Below are positions 8,166 through 17,900 of a stretch of DNA of 64,000 bases, piece after piece. The DNA is from Streptomyces humidus (lineage in GTDB: Bacteria; Actinomycetota; Actinomycetes; Streptomycetales; Streptomycetaceae): the NCBI RefSeq assembly GCF_014649655.1, contig NZ_BMTL01000004.1, forward strand, positions 16,246-80,245, written 5' to 3'. The number at the start of each line of letters is the position of its first letter. Position 1 is the stretch's first letter. Both the position numbers and the translations under genes were made by a program. Under the pieces are notes generated by a model that did not search any database, was not told the origin of the DNA, and was given only the letters and a program-made list of their open reading frames with translations.

Positions 8166-10255
8166 CCGGACCAGCGGTGAACGGGGCGCACACGGAGCAG
8201 GACGACGTCGCCGCCCCCGAGTACACCGTCCTGCCCGCCGCCTCCGCGGGCACCATCCCGTCGACCGCCTCCGCGACCGCGGACACCGCCGCGCCGGACG
8301 GGACCGCCGCGCTGCTCGCCCGGCTCGCCGCGCTGCGGGACGGGGTCGGCGTGCTGGTCGACCATCGCGCCGCCGGCGACCCCACCGCCGCCGACCCGCT
8401 GCGCGGCCTGTACCTCTCGGACGAGGCGGTACGCCACTACCTCACGGGCGGGACGCCCGAACCCGCCGACGGCCTCCTCCCGGCCGGCCACGACGCCCTC
8501 ACCGGCCTCGCCGTCCGGCTCCGCCTGACCGACCTGGACGCCGCGATCCTCCTCGTCGCGCTGGCACCCGACCTGGACCGGTCCTTCGAACCGCTCTACG
8601 GCTACCTCAACGACGACGTGAGCAGACGGCGCGCCACCGTGGGACTCGCCCTCGACCTGTGCGGGACGCCCGCCCACCTGGCTCCGGCCCGTGCCCGGTT
8701 CCACGCCTCGGCGCCACTGCGCGCGTACGGACTGCTGGACGTCGAGGAGCCCGAACGGCCCTTCCTGTCACGCTCGTTGCGCGTACCCGACCGGCTGCTC
8801 GGCCATCTGCTGGGCGACGACACCCCGGACCCCGCACTGCACGGCCGGCTGCACCCGCTGCCCCCGCCGCTGCCGGAGGACGAGGAGCTCGCCGGCCGGC
8901 TGGCACAACGGCTGCGCACGGGCCGTCCGTTCACCGCCTACCTGCGCGAACACCGGGAGGGCGACGGCCTCGCCGCGATCGGCTCCGCCCTGCGGACAGC
9001 AGGCGTCGACGCCCTGCGCTTCACCGGCGCCGAGGACCACGTCCCCGCGCTGCTGCGCGAGGCGCGCCTCGGCGGCCGGGCGGTGGTCCTGTCCGGCCTG
9101 CCGGACCGGCCGGGTCCGCTGATCGACGCGCTGGCGGACGCACCCGACGTCACCGTGCTGCTCACCGACCCGCGCCCCTACGACCCGCACTGGACGGCCC
9201 GCGACCCGCTCGTGCTGGAGGCCCCCCGCCGCCGGGCAGGCGGGACGGCGGCCTGGGCCGCGGCGCTCGACGCGGCGGGCGGCCCCGTCGCGCCCGGCTT
9301 CGACCTCGCCGCCACCGTCGCCCCCTACCGCCTCGGCGGCGAGCGGGTCGCGCGGGCCGCGCACGCCGCCGCCGCCCTGGCCGCGTTCGAGGGCGGCCCG
9401 CTCACCGCCGGCCATGTGCGGCGCGCCGCCCGGCAGCAGTCGGCGTCCGGGCTGGAACAGCACGCGCGCCGGATCCGGCCCGACGTCGGCTGGGAGGACC
9501 TCGTCCTGCCCGAGCGGCCACTGACCCAGCTGCACGAACTGGCCCTGCGCGCCCGGCACCGCGACCGCGTCCTCGGCGACTGGCGGCTCAGCGCGGGAGG
9601 CGGGCGCGGCCGGGGCGTGCTCGGTCTGTTCGCGGGCGAGTCCGGCACCGGCAAGACGCTGTCCGCCGAGGTCGTCGCCGCCGAACTCGGGCTCGACCTG
9701 TACGTCGTCCAGTTGTCCTCGGTCGTCGACAAGTACGTCGGCGAGACCGAGAAGAACCTGGAGCGCATCTTCACCGAGGCCGACCGTACCGACGCCGTGC
9801 TGCTCTTCGACGAGGCCGACGCCGTCTTCGGCAAGCGCTCGGAGGTCAAGGACGCGCACGACAAGTACGCCAACATGGAGAGCGCCTACCTGCTCCAGCG
9901 ACTGGAGTCCTTCGACGGCATCGCGCTGCTCACCACCAACCTGCGCGCCAACATCGACGAGGCGTTCACCCGCCGCCTCGACCTCGTGGTCGACTTCCCG
10001 TTCCCCGACGCAGGCCAGCGGCTCGCGCTGTGGCGGCACGGGCTCGCCCATGTGCCGTGCGTGGCCGGCGTCGACCCCGAGCCGCTGGCCAGGGACTTCG
10101 AGCTGGCCGGGGGCTCGATCCGCAGCGCGGTCGTCACCGCCGCCTATCTCGCCGCCGGACGCGACGAGCCGGTCGGCGACGGCGACCTGCTGGAGGGGGC
10201 CCGCCGCGAGTACCGCAAGGCGGGCCGCCTGGTGCCGGGTGAGGCCAACTGGTAG
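8162..10255 (+). CDS. AAA+ ATPase of the CIS (Pvc15/Afp15-like)
   Basis: A 697-residue AAA+ protein. The N-terminal about 300 residues are Ala/Asp-rich with a winged-helix-like segment. The C-terminal AAA+ module has Walker A ESGTGKT near residue 490, Walker B VLLFDEADAVFGKR near 545, sensor 1 LLTTNL, and an arginine finger in NIDEAFTRRLD. In eCIS this ATPase is needed for particle assembly, but its exact step is unclear. GTG 8162 overlaps the stop of the cap gene; a second GTG at 8177 is possible. An intrinsic terminator follows the stop directly. Confidence 0.92.
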   Translation: MTGPAVNGAHTEQDDVAAPEYTVLPAASAGTIPSTASATADTAAPDGTAALLARLAALRDGVGVLVDHRAAGDPTAADPLRGLYLSDEAVRHYLTGGTPEPADGLLPAGHDALTGLAVRLRLTDLDAAILLVALAPDLDRSFEPLYGYLNDDVSRRRATVGLALDLCGTPAHLAPARARFHASAPLRAYGLLDVEEPERPFLSRSLRVPDRLLGHLLGDDTPDPALHGRLHPLPPPLPEDEELAGRLAQRLRTGRPFTAYLREHREGDGLAAIGSALRTAGVDALRFTGAEDHVPALLREARLGGRAVVLSGLPDRPGPLIDALADAPDVTVLLTDPRPYDPHWTARDPLVLEAPRRRAGGTAAWAAALDAAGGPVAPGFDLAATVAPYRLGGERVARAAHAAAALAAFEGGPLTAGHVRRAARQQSASGLEQHARRIRPDVGWEDLVLPERPLTQLHELALRARHRDRVLGDWRLSAGGGRGRGVLGLFAGESGTGKTLSAEVVAAELGLDLYVVQLSSVVDKYVGETEKNLERIFTEADRTDAVLLFDEADAVFGKRSEVKDAHDKYANMESAYLLQRLESFDGIALLTTNLRANIDEAFTRRLDLVVDFPFPDAGQRLALWRHGLAHVPCVAGVDPEPLARDFELAGGSIRSAVVTAAYLAAGRDEPVGDGDLLEGARREYRKAGRLVPGEANW

Positions 10256-10273
10256 ACGCCGCAAGGCGTTTTT
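10256..10273 (+). terminator. Intrinsic terminator after the CIS ATPase gene
   Basis: The stem is ACGCC (10256-10260) with GGCGT (10265-10269), the loop GCAA is a stable tetraloop, and TTTT follows. It starts right after the stop codon, so the regulator-cap-ATPase transcript likely ends here, separate from the structural operon. Confidence 0.75.
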
Positions 10274-10374
10274 GGGCCGATGCCGGTTCGTGCCGGTGCG
10301 GTCTGCGGCGCCGTCGCGGTGGTGCCGGGCGTCGGCCGGCGGGGACGGTCGGGCGACGCCGGGCGGGGACGGTC

Positions 10375-10428
10375 GGAAAAGAGCCGGGCACGACCGCTCG
10401 CCCCAGGGGGACGGCCGGCCGTGCCCGG
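10375..10428 (-). terminator. Terminator of the convergent membrane-protein gene
   Basis: The arms CCGGGCACG (10384-10392) and CGTGCCCGG (10420-10428) are followed on the minus strand by TCTTTTCC (10382-10375). It lies just past the stop of the ChW-like membrane protein gene. With the plus-strand hairpin at 10256 it separates the two convergent transcripts. Confidence 0.65.
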
Positions 10429-10437
10429 TGAGCCCGC

Positions 10438-11850
10438 TCAGACCGTGAAGCGGACGGCCTCCAGCTGGAGCCGGTCCTGCATCGGGCTGCCGCCGTAGAT
10501 CCAGTCGCCCGGCTTGGTGCATCCGTTGCCCAGCCAGCCCCGGTCCTTGATGTGCGGGTTCTGGCAGACGGAGCCCTCCTTCGTCTTGATGGTGAATCCC
10601 TCCATGACCGACACCGCCGGCTTGCTGGAGCCCATGTACATGTCGACGCCGTCGGACGCCTTCGACCACTTGTCGCCGGTCAGCCAGCCGCCGTCCACAT
10701 GAGCGGCGTTGCCCGTGACGCCGCCCGTCCGGGCCGTGGCGATGTTGAGGGCCTTGATGGCCAGGCCCTTGCCGGTGGTGCCGGCGATCGCGCCGTCGCA
10801 GACCGGGTCCTGCCAGCCCTTGTCCTCCACGTACGCGCGGTAGCAGATGTGCCGCCCGTCGCTGCGCGCCGCCAGCTTGTTCACGGCGACGGCCGCGGTC
10901 TCCTTCTTGGGCGGCGCCGGCTTCTTCGACTCCTCGCCGCCGCCACCGCCACCGCCGGCGCCGCCGTCGCCCGCCTGGTTGCTCACCGGGGCCTCGGGCA
11001 CCTGCGGGGCCGTCGGGGTGGGCACCAGGGGCGGTGGGGCGGGCGTGGCCGAGGGGCTGGGCGCCAGCGTGTTGACGTCCGCCTGCGCGACCTTCTCCGA
11101 CGCCAGGCTGCGCACCTGCGGCTTGTAGGCCAGCCAGATCATGACGAACGCGATCGCCAGGGCCACGGTGAGGCTGAGCGCCGTGGCCAGCCAGCGCGGC
11201 AGGAACCCGCGCTGCACGAACGTGCCGTCCACCGACAGCGGCACCGCGCCCGACCGCTGCACGTTCAGCGTGTACGGCTGCTCCTCCTTCGACCCGAACC
11301 AGATGATCCGGCGGGGCCGCAGCGTGGTGTCGACGAACACCGCGCGCCCCGGCTCGATCTGGACGCTGCCCGGCTGGAGGTCGTACGAGAGCCGGTCGCC
11401 GGTGTCGCTGCCGCTCAGCGAGGCGGTGACGCGGGTGTTGCCGATGTTGTCGACGGCGAGCCGGGGCCGGCCCCGGAAGCGTCCCTTCACGGTCGGCGGC
11501 ACCAGTTCGGCCCGCACCTCCGTGAACGGCGTGACCGTCAGGTTCCCCTCCGGCACGGTCACCGCGTCCGGATGTTCGGTCGGCGTGATGCGCACCGCGT
11601 AGGGGTTGGGGCCGGCCGTCGCGTCCGGCGTGCGCGGCGGCGCGAACGTCAGCTCCACCGTCCCCGTCGTCCCCGGATACAGCCGCAGCGTCGGCGGCTC
11701 CACCGTCGTCCACGGCGCGACCGCGCCCACGGGCTCGAAGCGGTACTCGTCGACCACGTCGCCGGTGTTGCGCACGCGCAGCCGCACGGTCGCCCTGCTG
11801 CCGGGATCGACGGTGACGGAAGAGGGTTCCAGGGAAGTCCACAGGCTCAC
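10438..11850 (-). CDS. Single-pass membrane protein with Ig-like N-terminus and ChW-like C-terminus
   Basis: A 470-residue protein often annotated 'hydrolytic protein', though no hydrolase motif is visible. Residues 1-210 look like two beta-sandwich domains (VDPGSRATVRLRVRNTGDVV, later VDNIGNTRVTASLSG). One membrane helix lies at 219-241, followed by a Pro/Ala/Gly-rich linker. Residues 345-470 hold two repeats resembling clostridial hydrophobic W (ChW) repeats (YVEDKGWQDPVCDGAIAGTT and HIKDRGWLGNGC). No signal peptide is present, so the N-terminus is probably cytoplasmic and the ChW-like part outside. It is the only gene reversed inside the CIS locus. The start is GTG with no ribosome site but a -10 at leaderless spacing. 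Confidence 0.85.
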   Translation of the reverse strand: MSLWTSLEPSSVTVDPGSRATVRLRVRNTGDVVDEYRFEPVGAVAPWTTVEPPTLRLYPGTTGTVELTFAPPRTPDATAGPNPYAVRITPTEHPDAVTVPEGNLTVTPFTEVRAELVPPTVKGRFRGRPRLAVDNIGNTRVTASLSGSDTGDRLSYDLQPGSVQIEPGRAVFVDTTLRPRRIIWFGSKEEQPYTLNVQRSGAVPLSVDGTFVQRGFLPRWLATALSLTVALAIAFVMIWLAYKPQVRSLASEKVAQADVNTLAPSPSATPAPPPLVPTPTAPQVPEAPVSNQAGDGGAGGGGGGGEESKKPAPPKKETAAVAVNKLAARSDGRHICYRAYVEDKGWQDPVCDGAIAGTTGKGLAIKALNIATARTGGVTGNAAHVDGGWLTGDKWSKASDGVDMYMGSSKPAVSVMEGFTIKTKEGSVCQNPHIKDRGWLGNGCTKPGDWIYGGSPMQDRLQLEAVRFTV

Positions 11851-12172
11851 GCGCCGACGCTACGGGGAGGGCGCGTCCGGCGTCAGAGGCGGAAGGGCAG
11901 GCCACCCTGCCCGCCGACCCCCGGCCGACTGCCCGGAAGTCCCCGGGAACCCCCGAAGTCCCGGGCCCCCGGTCCGGCCCCGGCCGGGGCGGGCGGGGTG
12001 GTGCGGCGGTGACAGGGGGCGCGGCCGTGCCGACGGGCGGGCGCGGCCGGCACGGGACTGCCCGCGGGGGCAGGCGAAGTGCCCCGGAGTGTGCACCGGG
12101 GGACGTTTCGGCGTACGCGCTTCGCGCGTGACGGTGAGAACGTCCTGACGCGTACCCCGAGGAGAGCACAGC
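11851..12172. other. Divergent intergenic region before the CIS structural operon
   Basis: This 322-bp non-coding region lies between the reversed membrane-protein gene and the sheath gene. It must hold the promoter of the structural operon, but no clear sigma-70 boxes were found. It contains a GC-rich inverted repeat around 12022-12057 (GCCGTGCC with GGCACGG). The sheath ribosome site GAGGAGAG lies at its right end, 8 bp before the ATG. Confidence 0.5.
11857..11862 (-). promoter_or_regulatory. Putative leaderless -10 element (TAGCGT)
   Basis: On the minus strand TAGCGT ends 6 bp before the GTG start of the ChW-like membrane protein. This places the expected transcription start at the start codon itself, and no Shine-Dalgarno sequence is visible. 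The TAnnnT pattern and spacing match leaderless actinomycete genes. Confidence 0.5.
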
Positions 12173-13765
12173 ATGCCGTCCTACCTGTCGCCCGGCGTAT
12201 ACGTCGAGGAGGTGGCCAGCGGCTCCCGCCCGATCGAGGGGGTGGGCACCTCGGTGGCGGCCTTCGTCGGGCTCGCCCCGACCGGCCCGCTCAACGAGCC
12301 GACCCTGGTGACCAACTGGACCCAGTACGTGGCGGCTTTCGGTGACTTCACCGACGGCTACTACCTCGCGCACTCCGTGTACGGGTTCTTCAACAACGGC
12401 GGCTCGGCGGCCTACGTCGTCCGCGTGGGCGGCTCGCCCGCCGGCGCCGCCGGGGACGCCAAGTCCCCCGCCGCGGTGGCCGGTCCGGGCTCCGCGCCCG
12501 CCGCGCTCCCGGCCGGCGAGCCGAAGCAGCTCGGCACCTTCACCGTGACGGCGCTGGCGTCGGGCGACAGCGGCGGCCCGCTGAGCGTCGAGGTCGCCGA
12601 CGCCGAGGGCGAGGGCCCCGCCGAGCGGTTCAAGCTGATCGTCAAGGACGGCGACAAGCCCGTCGAGACCTTCGACGTGAGCGCGAAGAAGGGCAACCGC
12701 TCCTACGTCGTCACGCAGGTCAAGGAACGCTCCAGGCTGATCACCGTGGCCGAGGCCGCGCCCGCCGCGCAGCTGGCCCGGCCGGAGAACCAGACGGTCG
12801 CCCTGCCGGCCGCGCCCTCCGCCGCCCCCGCCGCGCCGACGCAGGAGAACGCCCCGGTCGGCCCCGCGCAGTACCTGGGCGACAGCTCGGACCGCACCGG
12901 CTTCGGCGGCCTGGAGGCCGTCGACGAGGTGTCCATGGTCGCCGTCCCCGACCTCATGGCCGCCTACCAGCGCGGCGCGATCGACCTGGAGTCCGTCAAG
13001 GCCGTCCAGCTCGGCCTGATCGCGCACTGCGAGCTGATGGGCGACCGCGTCGCGATCATCGACCCGCCGCCCGGCCTCAACGCGCGTCAGATCCGCGTCT
13101 GGCGCCAGGAGACGGCCGGTTACGACTCCAAGTACGCGGCGCTGTACTACCCGTGGATCAAGTCCTTCGACCCGGCGGCGGGCCAGGCCCGGCTGATCCC
13201 GCCGAGCGGCCACGTGGCCGGCGTGTGGGCCCGCAACGACTCCGAGCGCGGCGTCCACAAGGCCCCGGCCAACGAGGTCGTCCGCGGTGCGGTGGACCTG
13301 GAGATCCAGATCACGCGCGGCGAGCAGGACCTGCTCAACCCGATCGGCGTCAACTGCATCCGCGCGTTCCCCGGCCGCGGCATCCGCATCTGGGGCGCCC
13401 GCACGCTGTCCTCCGACCCGGCCTGGCGCTACCTCAACGTCCGCCGGTACTTCAACTACCTGGAGGAGTCGATCCTGATCGGCACCCAGTGGGTGGTGTT
13501 CGAGCCGAACGACCACGCCCTGTGGGCCCGGATCCGGCGCAACGTCTCGGCGTTCCTGGTGAACGAGTGGCGCTCGGGCGCGTTGTTCGGCGCCCGCCCC
13601 GAGGAGGCGTTCTACGTCAAGTGCGACGAGGAGTCCAACCCGCCGGAGTCGGTCGACCTCGGCCGGGTGGTCTGCGAGATCGGCATCGCGCCCGTGAAGC
13701 CCGCCGAGTTCGTGATCTTCCGCCTGGCCCAGTTCCAGAGCGGCAGCGGGGAGCTCGAGGAGTAG
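12173..13765 (+). CDS. cis2: CIS contractile sheath protein
   Basis: A 530-residue phage-tail-sheath protein that polymerises around the inner tube and contracts to drive it forward. The N-terminus MPSYLSPGVYVEEV and the early GVGTSVAAFVGLAP are diagnostic. The C-terminal sheath domain contains INCIRAFPGRGIRIWGARTL, YLNVRRYFNYLEESI and FVIFRLAQFQ. Residues about 90-240 form an extra Ala/Lys-rich domain, probably exposed on the sheath surface. It opens the structural operon, with GAGGAGAG before the ATG and 72 bp before the tube gene. It corresponds to Afp2/Pvc2-type sheaths; only one sheath gene is present here. Confidence 0.97.
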   Translation: MPSYLSPGVYVEEVASGSRPIEGVGTSVAAFVGLAPTGPLNEPTLVTNWTQYVAAFGDFTDGYYLAHSVYGFFNNGGSAAYVVRVGGSPAGAAGDAKSPAAVAGPGSAPAALPAGEPKQLGTFTVTALASGDSGGPLSVEVADAEGEGPAERFKLIVKDGDKPVETFDVSAKKGNRSYVVTQVKERSRLITVAEAAPAAQLARPENQTVALPAAPSAAPAAPTQENAPVGPAQYLGDSSDRTGFGGLEAVDEVSMVAVPDLMAAYQRGAIDLESVKAVQLGLIAHCELMGDRVAIIDPPPGLNARQIRVWRQETAGYDSKYAALYYPWIKSFDPAAGQARLIPPSGHVAGVWARNDSERGVHKAPANEVVRGAVDLEIQITRGEQDLLNPIGVNCIRAFPGRGIRIWGARTLSSDPAWRYLNVRRYFNYLEESILIGTQWVVFEPNDHALWARIRRNVSAFLVNEWRSGALFGARPEEAFYVKCDEESNPPESVDLGRVVCEIGIAPVKPAEFVIFRLAQFQSGSGELEE

Positions 13766-13837
13766 CCGAGCGGGCCGTCGCCCCCTCCCTCCGGACCCGT
13801 ACCGCTCCGCAGTCAACTCCCTTAGAAGGAAAGCCAG

Positions 13838-14281
13838 ATGAGTCTCCAGCCGGGTGACGCCCTCACTTCACACAATTTCGGCCTGCAGATCGACGGCGTG
13901 ATGGTCGAGTACCTCGCCGAGGTCAGCGGCCTCAGCATCGAGCAGGACGTCATCGAGTACCAGCAGGTCTCCGCCCAGGGGAAGCCCGTCACCAAGAAGC
14001 TGCCGGGCGTGAAGAAGGCCGGCACCTGCACGGTCGTGCGCGGCATGACCCAGTCCGCGGCGTTCAACCAGTGGATCACCGAGTCGATCAACGGCGTGAT
14101 GGGCACGGCCCGCAAGAACGCCACGATCATGGTCATGGACTACATGAACAACCCGGTCAAGCGGTACAACATGCGCAACGCCTGGTGCAGCAAGATCGAC
14201 ACCAGCACCGTCAAGGCGGGCGAGGCGTCCGCGCTGACCGAGACCGTGACGATCACGTTCGAAGAACTGGTCATCGAGTAA
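13838..14281 (+). CDS. CIS inner tube protein (gp19/Hcp-like)
   Basis: A 147-residue phage tail tube protein of the T4 gp19-like family, which stacks as hexameric rings inside the sheath. Typical pattern: SHNFGLQIDGVMVEYLAEVS, then VIEYQQVSAQGKPVTKKLPG and VTITFEELVIE at the end. AGAAGGA precedes the ATG. The stop TAATG overlaps the next ATG by one base, so translation is coupled to the downstream assembly gene. A second, more divergent tube protein lies 5 kb downstream. Confidence 0.96.
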   Translation: MSLQPGDALTSHNFGLQIDGVMVEYLAEVSGLSIEQDVIEYQQVSAQGKPVTKKLPGVKKAGTCTVVRGMTQSAAFNQWITESINGVMGTARKNATIMVMDYMNNPVKRYNMRNAWCSKIDTSTVKAGEASALTETVTITFEELVIE

Positions 14282-14775
14282 TGCGGCGTACGGCTGTCCG
14301 GGCGGCGGCGGGCGGGGAGCCGCAGGAGGCGCTCCCGGCCACCGCCGTGCCCGAGTCCGCACCGGCCGCGGTCCCCGCCGCGGTCCCCGCACCGGCGGCG
14401 TACCGGCTGCAGACGGAGTTCCCCTTCGAACTGCCGCGCGGCTATGTCGACGAGGCGGGCACGGTCCACCGCGAGGGCGTGATGCGGCTGGCGACGGCGC
14501 GGGACGAACTGGTCCCGCTCCGCGACATCCGCGTCCAGGAGAATCCGGCGTACCTGTCGGTGGTCCTGCTCGGCCGGGTCATCACCCGGCTCGGCACGCT
14601 GCCCCTCGTCCACGACGGGATCGTGGAGAACATGTTCGCCTCGGACCTGGCGTTCCTCCAGGACTTCTACCGCCAGGTCAACGCCGAGGGGCACACCCGC
14701 GCCTCGGTGCGCTGCCCCCACTGCTCGGAGCCCTTCGAGGTGGAACTCGGCGGGAGCCGCCTGGGGGAATCGTGA
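14281..14775 (+). CDS. CIS tail-assembly/baseplate-like protein with a CxxC site
   Basis: A 164-residue protein directly coupled to the tube gene. About 45 residues at the N-terminus are Ala/Pro-rich and disordered. The conserved part starts at FPFELPRGYVDEAGTVH and resembles the short T4-baseplate or tail-assembly-chaperone-like proteins found next to tube genes in contractile systems. It ends with RCPHCSEPFEVELGG, a CxxC pair that may bind metal. The exact role is unknown; position and length favour a tube-assembly chaperone. Its stop overlaps the next start (GTGA). Confidence 0.75.
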   Translation: MRRTAVRAAAGGEPQEALPATAVPESAPAAVPAAVPAPAAYRLQTEFPFELPRGYVDEAGTVHREGVMRLATARDELVPLRDIRVQENPAYLSVVLLGRVITRLGTLPLVHDGIVENMFASDLAFLQDFYRQVNAEGHTRASVRCPHCSEPFEVELGGSRLGES

Positions 14776-14930
14776 CGTACGCGACCGACCGGCTGCACGA
14801 GGAGATCGCGTACGTCGCCTACCACTTCCACTGGAGCCAGGACGACATCCTGGACCTGGAACACCACGACCGGCGCCGCTACGCCGACCAGATCGCTTCC
14901 CTGGTGACCCGGGGCGGGGCGGAGGGCTGA
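14772..14930 (+). CDS. DUF6760-like 52-residue CIS protein
   Basis: A small protein of 52 residues beginning MTYATDRLHEEIAYVAYHFH, then WSQDDILDLEHHDRRRYADQ. It is highly charged and helical, with a tryptophan-centred motif. It starts at a GTG overlapping the previous stop by 4 bp and ends 3 bp before the next ATG, so it is clearly translated in the operon. It matches the short DUF6760-type proteins seen in actinomycete CIS loci; their function is not known. In P2- and lambda-like tails a short protein in this position pairs with the assembly chaperone, which is a plausible analogy. Confidence 0.8.
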   Translation: MTYATDRLHEEIAYVAYHFHWSQDDILDLEHHDRRRYADQIASLVTRGGAEG

Positions 14931-14933
14931 GGC

Positions 14934-17900
14934 ATGGGGTTCCTGGAACGACTGCGCGGCGGACGCGGGGGGCGCGGGGAGCCCGCCCAAGGCGGGAAGA
15001 CGGGCGGCTCGGATCTCGGTGGCGTCGGCGCGGGAGCGCCGACGCCGGCCGGCGGGCCCGTCGCCGCTGCCGGTTCCGGCACCGGTCCGGTGGGGGACGG
15101 CGGTTCGGTGGGGGACGGCGGTTCGGGGGCGCGCGTCGTCCAGGCCGCCTGGCCCTCGCTCCCGCCCATCCGGCGGACGACGGCCACAGGACCGTCGGGC
15201 GTCGCCGACGCCGGGTTCGGCGGCCGGCTGGCCACCTGGCAGAACCCCTCCTTCATGGACGTCCGCTCCCACACGGTGCTGGACGCGGCTCCCGGCGGCC
15301 TGATGAGCAGCCTGCGGGCGACTCCCGCGGCCACGGAGGCGGAGCCCGAACGGCCGGCCGCACCGCCCCGGGCGACACCGCTGCAACGCACGCCCTCGTC
15401 ATCGCAGCCTCAGACGCCGACGGCTCCGGGACTGCTGCCTGCTCCGGCCCAGGGCCCGGCCCCGGACCGGCTCGGCCCCGCCGGTGCGCCCGGCCCGTCG
15501 TCGTCGTACTCGTACTCGTCCTCGTTCTCTTCGCCCTCGGCCTCGTCCTCGGCGTCGTCGAGCGCGTCCGCGCGCCCGTCCGTGGCGACGGCCCCGGCTC
15601 CTCCGGACGTCCCGGTGGTCGCCGCCCGTCCGGCGCAGACGTCCCGTCCCGCCGCCGTCTCCCCGGCGCGGGGCATCCGGGTGTCGCCCGCCGCCCCGCC
15701 TCCGGCGCGGGACCCGGCCCCGTTGACCAGGTCGACGTCCACGCCGGTCCAGCGGCGGACGCTGCCCGCCCGGGCGGCGACCGCCGCACCGTCCGCCGAG
15801 ACGGGCGCGGCGCAGGCCTCGGGCCGGGCCACAGGCGCCGAGAGCGCCGGCCCGACGACCGCCGAGGAACCGGCTCCGGGCCCGCGAGCCGCCACCGCCG
15901 CGGGTTCCGACGGGTCGACGACGGCGGACGGTACGCCTCCCGCGCCCTCGGGCGTCGAAGGTCGGCCGACGGCGGTCCAGCGGGCGGCGGCACCTTCGCC
16001 GACACCCTCGCCCTCGCCCTCGCCTTCGTCCTCGCCCTCGCGTGAAGGCGCCGGGCCCACCGTCCCCGTCTCCCGGGCGGCAGACGGGTCCCCGGCCGGT
16101 TCGCGCCCGGTCGCACTCCAGCGGACGGCGGCCGACCGGCATGAGGCGGCCGCGCCCGGCAGCAACGGCAGCAACGGCACGGAAGACAGGGCCACGGGCA
16201 CGGCCATGGGCCGACCGGTCGTGGCGCAGCGGGCAGTCGAGGACCGGCAGGGAGCCATGCCGGCACCGACAGCGTCTGCGGCACCAGCACCGGCAGCGCC
16301 CGGCGGTGCCCGTGCGGGAGACAGGCCTGCGGCCGCCCGCCGGTCGGTGGAGGTCCAGCGGGCGGTGAGCCGACAGGACGCCGCCGCGCCCGACGGCTCC
16401 CGCGCGGGACAGGGGCGTACGCCCGCCCACCGTCCGGTGGAGATCCAGCGGACGGCGACCCCGCGTCGATCCGCCTCGTCCGACGCCTCTCCCGCGGAAC
16501 ACGGCCGCCCCACAACCGGCGTTACCCGTGCGGAAGGCGGCCCGGTGTCCGCACCGCGGCCGGTCGAGCCGCGGCGAGCGGCACCCCGCGACGAAACGGC
16601 CGCGCCCAGCAACTCCCGTGCCACAGACCGACCCTCGGCGCCCGCCGCACCCTCCACGCCTGCCCCACCGCCGGTCCCGCTCCAGCGAGCGGTGACCCGG
16701 CACGCGGCGGACGTCACCGACGCCGGCCCGGCGCCGCTGAAGCGGGCGGTGCCGGGTGCGGGCCGCGACGCCGGCACGGCTTCCGCTTCCTCCGCTTCCT
16801 CGGCGGTGAGCGGTGTCGCGCCCGTCGTCGGCCCCACCTCCGCCCCTCCTGTCCCGGCGATCCCTGAGGTCTCCCGAGGAACAGCGCGGCCTCCCGCGGT
16901 CTCCGCCGGTCGGGGCGCGGCGACGGTTCCGTCCGCCGGCGCTCACTCCGTCCAACGCGCGGTCGCGGGGCATGCGGTGCCGCCGTCCCCGAGCGGCGCT
17001 CCCGGCCCCTCCTCTCCCTCCGCGCCCCGGCCGTCCGCCGTGTCCCGTTCCTCCGCCGTGCCCGCCCCGCGCTCCGACGGGGCCGTGCCGCCTGCCCCGG
17101 TGAGCGGACGGGCCGCTCCCGCCTTCGGTCCCGCCCCCGTGCCCTCCGGGTCCCGCACCGGGTCGTCGGCCGACCGCGATTCCGGACCCGTTTCCGGCGC
17201 GGCCCCTCTTCACGGCTCCCTCGCCTCGCCCTCGCCCGCGTCCCCTTCCTCACCCTCGCCCTCGCCCTCTTCCGCTGCTTCCTCTCCCGCCGCCCCGCCC
17301 TCGGGCGGCAGCGGGCCTGCGACGCCCCTGGGCGTCCAGCGAGTGGCGACTCCGTCCGGCGCGGTCCCCGGGTCGCCGTCGGGCGAACCGGCCGGGACCC
17401 GGCCCCCTGCGACGGGCAACCCGGTTCCGCCGCCTGCCGGTTCGGCTCTCCCGCCCTCCTTCGCACGCCCCGCCGCCGGCCCGCCGCAGACCTCCGTCGG
17501 TTCCACGGCCGCGTCCGCGACCCCCGGGCCGACCGTTCAGCGGACCCCGGCCGGCCCCACCCCGCCCCGACGTCGGGCGGGCCTCGGCGCCCCGACGAAC
17601 GTCCCCGCACCGGTCCCGCCGACGACGCCTGTCGCCACCGGCCCGGTGCCCGCGACGCCCCCCGGCCTCAAGGCCCCCACCGCCCCCTCCGCCCCCTCCT
17701 CCCCCTCATCTTTCGACACCCCCCGTGCACGACCGGAGACGGCCCAGCGCTCGTCCACCCCTCTCGGCGTCCCCGTGCAGCGCGGCGTCGCGCCGACGCC
17801 CGCCGCGCGGCCCGCCGCCTCCGTCCCCGCACGCCCCCTGCTGGGCGCCCCGCTCTCCGGCCGCCCCGCCGACACCCGGCCGCTCGAGACACCGGGCGGC

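Noticed and set aside
8768..13816. 1682-codon open frame on the minus strand
   Set aside because: It runs antisense through the ATPase and sheath genes and across the terminators. Composition is typical of frame shadows.
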